Source: Meghimatium bilineatum (taxonomy: Eukaryota > Mollusca > Gastropoda > Stylommatophora > Philomycidae). Taken from it: a stretch of DNA of 64,000 nt. How positions within the stretch are numbered: position 1 is the first letter of the stretch; the number at the start of each line of letters is the position of its first letter. The position numbers and the translations under genes were made by a program. The notes under the pieces are model-generated. The model was not told the origin of the DNA. It worked only from the letters and a program-made list of their open reading frames with translations, and ran no database searches. Shown piece after piece: positions 47,501 to 59,500 of the stretch. The stretch covers positions 29,242,133 through 29,306,132 of the forward strand of contig CM067315.1 in NCBI GenBank assembly GCA_034231615.1, in the 5' to 3' direction.

Positions 47501-50500
47501 AGATAAGACTTACTGGAAACCCTTTAGTAATTGGTACATCAATATTAAAGATGGCAATCTTCGCCTTGAACTTTGTGACACTTTTGGCAGGAAACAATGG
47601 GTCACATAGGCAGCTTCCTGAGGAAAGAAAGTGTACATAAAAACGGGATGTGATTTGCGAAATAACTTCATTTTGAAATTTCTTGCTTTACATTTTAAGC
47701 ATGAGGGTTGTTATGTGTATGTGCCTATAAAAGTTGGGGGAGGGGGAAAGAAAGCATCTACTGTTTTAATGTTTTAATTTAATCACCATTGTCACAGTCT
47801 TGTCTTGTCAGTCATTAGGGCAATCTTGACATAATTACATAATTTTTATAATCCCTCGCCAACTTTGATGATTCCAGACCAGTCCCTGGTAAGTAGCAAA
47901 AGAACAATCCTATCAACTCATTTATTCTTCTTCTTCTTCTACGTTCGTTCTCAAACTCCTGCAGATTAGCAGGATGTAGTTCGGAGAACGGAATGCGTTG
48001 TGTCATGGTTTACAGCATTGCTGCGATATCTGCGCCTTTTGCCTGATACACCCGACTTCAGCATGGTTTTGGGTCACTGACCCTATATGGGATGGGACAG
48101 CCAAATCCATCCCATAACCTCCTAAGTCACCTTTTACAACATGCGTGGAAGGTAAACAGTGTTGCTATTCTTTGTTCCCCTTTTGGGCCCCGGCAACATA
48201 CGGACGACCAATTTATGTCTTACCATTTTTGTCTGCCCCAGTTTAAATTACTTGGCACTGTTCCTTTCATAATGGTTTTTGCAAGACCTGGAGTTCTGGT
48301 AATACATATATAATCACTATCAGGTGCACTGTTGCTGATCTGTATAGGCGATGATGGATTTTCACAGCTCTATTACCAGTATCTTGTATCAAGATCCTTG
48401 TTATGCCTCCATGTCAGACGAGTTAATATTTCCTAACGTTGTCGCCCTCGATCTCTCTTGCCGTACAGTATTTTTGTCTTCTAACTTCCCGACTGGTTTA
48501 CAGGGGAGCTGCATTATTTGCGCTGTCCAGCACAGCACAACCGACTTCGGTATGACTAAAACCTTATGACGTTTATCATTTTTCTATATGACAGCATGTC
48601 CAGAATTTTAATTCTACTTAACCAAAAAGATCGTGGTTTAAAAGACTTGAATACCAGAACTGTGACCTCCACTATTTTTTATGTTTTAAAGCTATGATAT
48701 AACCAAATGGATGGACCTTTCAAGTTGAAAGGAGCTACCTCACCATAAGAGATACATTTCATTCAGTTAATTAATTTTACTTACAAATCAACAAACACAA
48801 ATTTATCAATTCTGGCTTTAGTTACCAATGTTGACATTAGCCATGTCTGCCCCGCTCAGAGTGAGATTGATATGGTCTCCTGCAAATGCAACATTTGCCA
48901 GCTGATCATCAATAAACAGATCTGGTGGAAACATTCAGAATAAAAAGTTGATCATCAATAAACAGATCTGGTGGAAATATTAAGAATAAAAATGGAAAGC
49001 AGTGTTGTCAAGTTAGGACAGCTGTACTTTTGATGATTTCATATAACAATAAAAGTTTTTAGTGGAGCGCTTCGTACATCTAGAATGCCAGCCTCAGATT
49101 CCTGAGGTCTCGGGTTCAATCCACATTTGGGAGAAAGATTTTTATCATTCGGAGGTGCAATAAAAAATTCTTCCTGTACACGTCGCGGCGACAGCTTTGG
49201 CAAAAGCAGCCTTTATTCCCACAGCCGTAACAACCTCCCTTCACTTCTTAACAGGAAAACACGCAGTAATGAAAGAATAAAATCTTTGGGACAAGGGGAA
49301 TAAGGACTACCACCACATTCATAGTTTACAATCATTTCTTTATGACTGTAAAGCATGAACAGTATATGCTTACTTATTCAATCCCTGGAGTTGCAAACTT
49401 TCACTCATCTTCCATGTGTTAGGTGGTGATAGATGCAGGTCTTCTTCAGCTGTGTTGTATCTGTATAAAGGATGTTAGTAATGGAGAGGTTTGGTGGTAA
49501 CAGCTGTTTGACACCCAAAACAGTCCATACAGAAGAAATTAGGTCTAAGACCTAGGGACATGAATTAGGTCTAAGACCTAGGGACACGAAGGGTGGTAAT
49601 GGAATAGTCTTTCTACATGAGGAATAGCTCGCTGGCTGTGTAGTGCCTAGTCGGAGAAAAGACACACAATGGGTGACCTAAGCAAACTATCAGCTCATCT
49701 CATGACATGTACACCTTCTGAGTGGAAGGCTCCTGCAATAGACATTGCACTAAGCCGAAAGTTTAAGCCTCCTGAGTATGAAAGAAAGCTCAGAGAAACC
49801 TCCCCACTGCACATTGGAAATAAGAGCTAATCATTCCTGGGGTTTGCAAAGAAGGAGCCATAAACTAATGTAGAATAGAAATAGAATTTTAAAAACTCCC
49901 AATTTTAGTCTATTTATGATTTGTTTAAATGTTAATATTTTCCTGTCATTGAAAACACTTTTAGCCATTCCTATTCTCCTCTTAGCTTCTGTTTCATATC
50001 TACCATCATTTGTGATTACACTGCCAAGATATTGGTAATGATCTACTTGTTTCAACCTATATACTTACTTTTAATGTTGGCTGTAATGCCAGCAGGCATT
50101 ATAAGAACCTTATCCCCAGGTTGTACATAGCCTGAACCCACACGGCCAGCCACATTAAAACCTGTTCCCAGTCCTTTAAACACATCAGAAACATTTAAAC
50201 GAAAAGGTTTGTCTATTGGTCTTGAAGGAGGTTTGAGGTTGTCTGAAGGAAAACAAAACAATATTTTTTTTTTAAACTCAAAATATTGACTAAAAATGTA
50301 TGCTGATCGTAAATAATGTATATTTAATTGTTTATACAGTTCACAAGTAGAAAGTCTGTGAGTCTTACCTGTGGAGGGAACAACACAACAAACCATCATG
50401 TATAAGGTCTGTGAGTCATACCAGTGGAGGGAGTAAAAAAACATTAATACTGCATTGAAAAGTATTCCTCCCCATTACTCCTGTAGTTTACTTTCAGGAG

Positions 50501-53500
50501 GAAATAATTTATCGATAAGCACACACAAAAAACACACTCATTTTCTACACCATTTTTTACCAGAAATAGACACTACAAGCAGTAGAATGGGTACCAGATG
50601 GAAAAATGAAAAAAAGAAAACCAAGAGAAACTCTTCATAGAATAATCATCAAAAATGTATGACTATAGGTCTTAACAACATGCAAGAATTACACACAGTA
50701 GTATCACACCGCTCAAAATGGAGAGCACTGGTTTCTGCCCAATGCACCATATTCATTGCCGAAGGAACACAGATGGACATATAGGTAAAATCATGAAATA
50801 ATTTATGTTCGGAGAATAATAGAAATGAGAGCGATCATAGGAGAGAGAAGAAAGTGTCCACAACTAATGAATGAATGGGACATTAAGTGTCTCTTAGATG
50901 ATGACTTGAGAACTTAAGGGAATGTCTCCAGTGCCATGACATTGGTTTTTAAACAATAAAAAATAGCTAATTAAGTAGAAACTAATAAGAACAAATTTAG
51001 AATGACTCAAATAGAACAAGGCATACAAGATTTTATGAAGCTGTTTTTCTTATGAAATGTTTTCACTAATTCGGATCACATGCCAAAAATTCAACTTAGA
51101 ATTATTGTGATTAGAGGGATGCAAAAGGTATCACATTGCTCTCTGCGGACCCAGGGTTCGCAGATAACCAAGATCCCAAAAGTAGCTCCTCGTGGTGCAC
51201 CTTGGCTAAAACTTTTGGGGATCATGTCCGTGAATGTGGAGGTAGCATATGGAAAGAGATTTGCCTGCAAAAAGACAGGCAAAATCTCTGACAACTCTGC
51301 ACCAACACATGCAGAAGCACTGTCCATACACAGTGAAGCGAGTCAGTTTGGCAGGGGCATTAGAGGGGTGGCCAATGCAGATGTTACGAAGTGCGAAGAT
51401 GTTATGAGAAATATAAAGAATTAGTGTATCAGTCACCATAAGAATAACAAAATGAGTACACACTGAGAGGGAAGTACAGCGCTAGATGGCAGCATCACGT
51501 GCAAAGAGAACGGAAAAAGTTTCAAGGAAATCGGAACTAAAGTATTGTTTGCTCGAGACAAGCTTCTAGTTATCAGTGATCCCAGCCCAGACCCAACTCT
51601 ACTGCCGCATCTTTTCTATATCGGAATCATGCTTGCGGAGAGAAAAAGTTAAGCACCCAATAGGCACAGCTGTCCAAGGTGACAAACACTGTTCAGCTCT
51701 AGAACAAAATGCTAGTCCCTGACGCTCCTAAATATGTGTATTGACTCGGACTTGGACGAGTGGTTCACAACGTTGGTGAACAAGACTTCGGCTAAGAGGG
51801 CACGGGCACAATACATCTAATTACACGAGACAAGTTCACTGGCGGCGGAACATCTTGTGCAGGATAGATGTGAGGGACAAGCCATCTCGTCGTGGAGTCA
51901 GTACACATTCGCTGCCTGGCTACAGACACAGGCTAGGGTAGCCCACCCAAAATGTCAAGGCATGCCGAAATCGGCTGTGATGGGCCTACAAGGCACATAA
52001 CGGTGGCACAATGTAACTACACTCCTGGTGGAAATCACACGAATATCAGTTCTGATTGCAATGGAGCAAACGCAAAACAAATAAACATTGTGATTGGACA
52101 AAATACTTCAGTAATTTTACAATCTCTTTTGGTGAAGACTTTCTTAACAACTCTCCCATCATCTTTTAGGAAGTCGAGTTATAATATGGAAACTATTTAT
52201 TCATCTTTTCAAAAGAAGTGCCAAAGACTAAGAGTTAAGCCAAGACACCCAGCATGTGTATACTCTAGTCATTATAAATCTATCTATCTATCAATAAACC
52301 CGCAATCTGATAGAGTCGTAGAGGTACCACATTGGATGCTTCAACAAACAGAGTCCTCCAGCGATTTATTATATCTTCAGCGATACAGATGAATGAAAAA
52401 TCTTGTACTGTCCATTCCTTGATGTCGTCTGTCCATGTCTTTATTTTCCCTCCTCTGCTTCTTCCCTTCGACGGTTCCCTGCAGTATTATTTTTGACAAG
52501 GAGTCATGTCTGCATACTTGTCCAAACCATGTTAAATTTTCTTTGTTTCACTATTGAAAGAAATGGTTTTTGTACACCAGCATACTATTTTATTTCTTAT
52601 GTAAAATTTGTCATATGCTCTCTATAGGAAATTAGTAGAAATCGTCTGTAATTTGTCATTATAAATATGGACCAGTAGATCAAGACACTCTGGCTATGCA
52701 AGGTGAGGCACCGGGTTCATATCTTGACGCAGGCAAATGTGCATCCAGACCATTCTGAAAGCAATGGCAAACTACTGAACATATTTACAATGCCTAGAAA
52801 ATTAATAACGTCACAAAAATGATGCTGGGACTGATGGCTACATCCTGAATAGGATATGCTACTAACTTTATTTTTGACACAGACAGTAGCACACATATTG
52901 TACATGTATGCACATTTCTCGAGGATCATAGCACACATATTGTACATGTATGCACATTTCTCGAGGATCGTAGCACACATATTGTACATGTATGCACATT
53001 TCTCGAGGATCGTAGCACACATATTGTACATGTATGTACATTTCTCGAGGATCGTAGCACACATATTGTACATGTATGCACATTTCTCGAGGATCGTAGC
53101 ACACATATTGTACATGTATGCACATTTCTTAGGATCGTAGCACACATATTGTACATGTATGCACATTTCTCGAGGATCGTTGCACACATATTGTACATGT
53201 ATGCACATTTCTCGAGGATCGTAGTACACATATTGTACATGTATGCACATTTCTCGAGGATCGTAGCACACATATTGTACATGTATGCACATTTCTCGAG
53301 GATCGTAGCACACATATTGTACATGTATGCACATTTCTCTAGGATCGTAGCACACATATTGTACATGTATGCACATTTCTCGAGGATCGTAGCACACATA
53401 TTGTACATGTATGCACATTTCTCGAGGATCGTAGCACACATATTGTACATGTATGCACATTTCTCGAGGATCGTAGCACACATATTGTACATGTATGCAC

Positions 53501-56500
53501 ATTTCTCAAGGATCCCAAACACTTAACGAGCACAGACAAATTGTAATAACTCACAATCACAAAGACCACAAGCAAATTAGATTAATTAGTCTAAAATTTA
53601 CCAATCTGTTGAACAAGAGTAATTGCTGGTGTGTACCAGGAGACAAGCTTAGGTTCTGTGGGTTGTTGAGTCAAGTTCTCGCCACTCAAGCCACTACAGG
53701 GCACAAAATAGAAATCTGATTCCTTGAACCCTGCTTGTCTGGTTAGGAACTGACCAATCTTTTTCACAATCAGCTGGTATCTGTCCTCGCTCCAGTCTAC
53801 TGTATCCATCTTGTTAACTGCAACAATAACTTGACCAACACCTATAAGAAAGCAAGATTTAATATATCTTAGTGGAGAGATAACAGGCACTTAATGGATT
53901 CTGTAAAAAGACCTAGAAAATCTGGATTTTCCAGTCTTCTTCTTCTGCATTTGTTCTGAAACTCCTGCAGATCAGCAGGCTGTAGTGCAGAGAATGCATT
54001 GTCATGGTTTACAGCTAAGCTGTGATATCTGCGTCTTTCGACCTGTCACACATAACTTCAACATGGCTTGTGTCACTTTGACCCTATATGAGATGAGACA
54101 AGAATAATCATTCATCTCCTTCCAGCAATTTGTGTTTTCATGCATATTTCAAAGTGATCACGCCCAGTACCGTCCTCTTCTCATCATTTGTTAAGCTGTG
54201 TTTTTTCATGAAGACATTTTGATAGAAACATCAACTTTGTGTATGTTTTCTCTTGTTCTTCCAGTATTTCACAAAACTTTGTTAATAATAATAATTGAAG
54301 TGCATCCTGCACAAGACACTGTTATTCAAATATTGATGAATTTTTTGGCATCTCTAATGCATCCAATCGTATCTCCAGTACAACGTGGATGGTCAGTGTT
54401 CAAACCACAAAACTTTATTAGTGTCTTCAATTTTTGTCTTTTGGATCATAGTTTTGTTACAGATTTACAAATTATTTACTTCAAAATATGACAACGAGCT
54501 TGATTTTAAACCCACAAAATCATGAAAACAAGACAAATGTCTTAATCACTTTGTTAAGTTGTCCCATCATGTGACTTCACCATTCTCGGCAGCTGACCAC
54601 ACATCTAGATACTGATGTTACTGCATGCAGCGTGATATTTTTTCTTTGATGGCATCCTCTTTTCCTCTCATTCTTGCCTTCAGGAAGTGGACATCTGTCA
54701 CCCAATCAATATTACTATAGTTAACTGCAAAACGTCACATAATTTTTTACCACGATTGGCATTGAGATGAGATTGGTGACCAGAGTGCAATTCTTGGGGC
54801 AATACTTATAAACATATTGCAACAAACAGCTAGGCTCCTAGCGATATTCCTACAAATGTTCACCATTCAGCAGAATTGGGAAAACACTGAATGTATTAGT
54901 CATAACTGTTGAAGTTGGACTATGACGCAAATAAAAATGTGACACAACGCATCTCCATTTTCTAGACTATATCCTACTGGAAATCTAGAAAGACCATTAT
55001 CCTGTTATAAGAGAGATCCAGCTTAAAAAATACGAAACGTCTCCCTGCCACCGGATTTTTTTTTGAAAATTTGCGTTATTGATGGAAACTGTTTTGAAAA
55101 TGTGATAATTTTTTGGTTGTTAGAGATATTTAAATTATATTTGCACATATAAATAAAGAATTGAATTATGCATATATTGGTGTAATTTATGTACATGTGT
55201 GTGTGATACCAGACGTATGAGAAAGTGGTAAAGACGTTTTTCACAAAAAACATATATTTTATAACAAATAAAGAGGAAATAAATAAGTAACAAAAATAAC
55301 TTACCTTACATATCGAATTCCTTGGCAACACTGTAAACTAAATCACGCAAATCTGTTGTATTTATGTTCTTTCACTGCAAAATTATCAAAATATAGCTGG
55401 GGGAACTGTATAAAACTTGTAGATTTGCAGTAAAATAGTTCTTTGAGCTTAGGCCTAGAATTATTTTTTCTGCCACTTCAAAATATTCGATATCAAACGT
55501 ACAAGTCCCCAAACCAACACGGCATTCTGTAAAACTAAATAACCTAATAATTCATGATTCAAGCCACGATTCAATGTTATTTTATTTGAAATACGATGAA
55601 ATAAAAGTCTATAAAACCGATCCACCATCATGGCATCGTACCGGTGTGCAGATGTGGTCAGATTAATTGCTCTTAAACTTTTACGAATAGCTAGCCATTC
55701 TCAAAAACGATCATGTCGGAAGTGGTGGATGTACCGGCTTCGATTGCGCATGTCCCCAGCTAAGTGCACAGACTGTGGTACGTGTAAATCTCACGATATT
55801 CTCGTTAGGTGGGACGGGCCGGCAACGGCGCGTGCCGCCATTTTGTTTCTCGGCGGCCGGGGTTGATATAGGCTTGGTGAAGGTTAAAGTGACCCAACCT
55901 GCCAAACTGAAGTCATATTTGTTGGGCCACAAGGCACAGATATTGCAGCTAAGATGTAAACTACAAAACAAATTCTGTTCTCTTGACTGTGTCAAAGACT
56001 GATGTGTCAGACCATTGGTGTAAATAAAATGGGGACATAACTCATGTCCATTCTCTGGACTACATCCTGTTGGAAATCCAGTAGAACGATTCTCCTAATA
56101 CAAGAGAGAACCAGCGGGAGTTAGAGAATAAATGCTCAAGAAGAAATTCTCTGCACATTGGTTATTGATTATGAACCAATGTTACTGCACTCTGTGCAAC
56201 CCCATAGTCTGTCAAACACATTTAACGGATGTCGAAGTATATGAATGTTGATAATTCCATCCTGCAAGCCATAAGGAACCTGAGAATTGTCACAAAAGAA
56301 AACAAGCAATATATTGAAGAAAATAATATAATAAAGATATGCAAAATATATGATAAACTTGACATACCTAAAGATCTGGCAAGAAGAGCATGTTCTCTGG
56401 TCTGCCCTCCTGCATCAAAGCCAGTCTCAAATTCACCTTTAGTTGCATTGATTACAAGAATAGCCACATCTGCCTGAGAAGCACCTGGGAAGTAAATGAA

Positions 56501-59500
56501 AACTTATCAACTTACACTCTTTATAAACAATCTCATACCATGACTATGCTACCAATGTCAAATGTGGACAATAACAATAAAAGTCAAAAGAAAATTTATT
56601 ACAACAAAAATGACTTGTCTACTTAGAATTCTCAGAGTAACAATAAGAGACGGAATCAGAAATGAAAACATCAGAAGACTAACAAACACAATAACTATTC
56701 TGGATTACATCAGAAGACAACCAATTAAGTGGTTTTTACATGCTTCCAGACTACCATCAGATAGTGCCCCTCAAAAAGTATTGCTATATAGACACAATGG
56801 ATACAAAGCCGAGGCAAATCACGCAAAATTTACAAAGCTTACAAAAATAAAAGAGTCAACAAAAACAAATATATATGAAGCACAAAAAAGAGTTTCCAGA
56901 GAACTCTTCTACCCCTGACTCTGCAAGGCACAAAGGGTATAAAGTGAAAAGAAAGCAGAAAGAACTCTTTATAAATGTATTCCATCAAGTGCAGCTGAAC
57001 AGAATACAACCACAGCACACTTCATGGTGGCAGGTGTGCACTCATCCTTACATAACTGTTGACCACCACTTTTTTAAATGTCCAACACTGGATGATAGAA
57101 AAAAGCTTCTCTATCCAGGGTCAAATAAATGAAAGACTATATGGAACAAAACAACAGATCAAAAACATATTCATATATTCCACAATGGCATAGAATCAAA
57201 TGGAATGAGCCCATGAACCAGTGGATTAGCAACCAATCATAAATGTATTATATCACAATATCATTACAACACACTGCAAGTTTACTTGTAGAAGTCCAGG
57301 ACATACCCAAACTGTTGCCTCAGGTTGGTTCATCAATGTCTTGGCTACTCCTTTCCTCCTTAACCTGCAACTACTCCTACCATTATTAATTTTTCCATGA
57401 TTTTATATATCTTTATATAATCAAACTTAAAGAACTGAACAAACTCCAGCGGAGGACAAATTAAGGAAACGGATAGGACATATATTAAGAAGATCAATGG
57501 AAAAAAATTGAAAGGCAGGCATTGTTCTGTAACCCAAATGGTAAGGAGGAATGCCAAAAAAATGTGGATGATAGAGTTAGATTCTGCTACACAAAGGTTG
57601 GGTAAGCCATGGTGGAAGGAGCTGGGGAAAAAAGTTAAAAAAATGATGATGATGGAAATAATTATAATCAGTGAGCTGGTAGCACGTGGCCTTTCTGACA
57701 ACGGCATAGGTCCTCCTCAGTTGAGTAACTAAGATGACCTCAAACACTGTCTGAAAGGTGTGGTTGTGCTGGGGGAAAGGAGGGGGGGGGGTTATGGATG
57801 CATGTTTAGTCCCTGAAGGAAAGCATCCCAGTGTGACGGTGTACCAGTATCATTATGTCATACCAGGAATGCTGCCTATACCTCTGCATTCCTGGCCAAA
57901 TTCTTCTTTCATCCAATCTGTCTGTTGAACCATCTACAGTGATGGCACACCTAGCATTCCCTGCCACCTAGGAGTCAGCCACAAAAGGACAAAGATACAA
58001 TGTTTGCTGGCCAGGATCCCTCCGTTAACCATGGGACCAAACAACAGAAGATAATTGTAAGAAATCAAGGAAAGACATGCAGCAACAATTACTTTTTCCA
58101 CAGGAGACAGGCTGTCAGTCCATCCCCCAACTTTAGTCACCCCTTTTCCATAGTCACCTCCTGTGACACGTGTGGAAAGAACACATTGGCCCTATTCTGT
58201 GCATCCTGAACTAGCTAAAATTTGCCACACAGGCAAAAAGCTAACAATAGGATAATATGGAAGAGGCTTGTTCAGGAACTATGCTTTCTGGAATCTAAAA
58301 GGTATATAGAATAGAAATATGAGCCTCGTGTACCTGTTATCATGTTAGGAATAAAATCCTTATGTCCTGGAGCATCAAGCAAGGTAACAACTCTCTTCTC
58401 TGTTTCAAATCTTGTCTGTGCTACATCCATGGTGACCCCTCTTGACCTGTGACATCAAATCAAACGATAGAGCTTACATTCAACTTGTCTAAACAAGATA
58501 CATAAAAAAGCATCACCTGACGTAGTAAATCAAATTATGTGCCGCCTCTGCAGAAAAGTTAGGCTGTTATAAATCCCTAACACTTTGCGCCTCTTGCAGT
58601 AGTGGTAGGTAGAGGTAGATCCCATGGCAGCAACTTGCCATTGGGAATTAAGATAATTATTCATGTAATAATCCACAGCAACTATTAGGTGGGATTGCAC
58701 ATTCTCTTCCATGCTATCTTTACCTTTCCCAACTATGCGGCAGGTACCCAATTACAGCTGGGTCTCCTGGAGAATGGGTAGTGTCAGGTGAGAAATCATG
58801 ACCCTGTTTTTTTTTTCAGGACGTGGTTTTGAACCTGGTATTCTGTAACCTGGTGATAGTAAGAAAGCTCTCTATCAACTATGCTACTGCGCCAGGGTGG
58901 TACACACTTACAAACTGTAATCTTTATTTATGTAATCTTTTTCAACTTTTTTTCTAGTATTCGTTCTTAAAACATTTGTTCTCCCACTGAATCTCTCTTG
59001 CAGCAGGACAATGGTCAAACTAGATTGCCAGCTTAAGATGTAGTCCAGAGAATGGAGATGAATTATGTAACAGTTTTATTTGTTCCAATAGCCCAACACA
59101 TCTGACTTCAGTAATATTTGTCTATCTCTGTTTCTCTACCACTGAATCTTTGCTTCTTACCTAAAACCTTCCACATTTTCTTTCAGTAAGATCCTCAACT
59201 GCAAATGAAAATGACAGAATTAGTGCAGCTTGCCCAGAAACCAATAGGCTTACAGAGTGGCAGTGATGAAAAGGTTCTGCAAAGGACTTATAACAAGAGA
59301 ATATTGTAATAATATTGTATCAGACAAGACCAGGTGTTATCTCACCTGAAAGGAACTCACAGGTAGAAAAAAAATAATATCTGTAAAGTCATAGTAAGTG
59401 TGTACTTGCTGCATGATGTGGCAACAGGTGTGGAATGGATGTTCCCCCGTAGATTGCTTGACTTCCTTTCAGGCAGTAATAACACTTGAAAGAGGAAGTG

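Noticed and set aside
52717-53522. Long open frames (up to 261 codons) around 52.7-53.5 kb on both strands
   Set aside because: They exist because the 42-bp minisatellite period is a multiple of three; several frames are open at once and no splice or start context supports coding.
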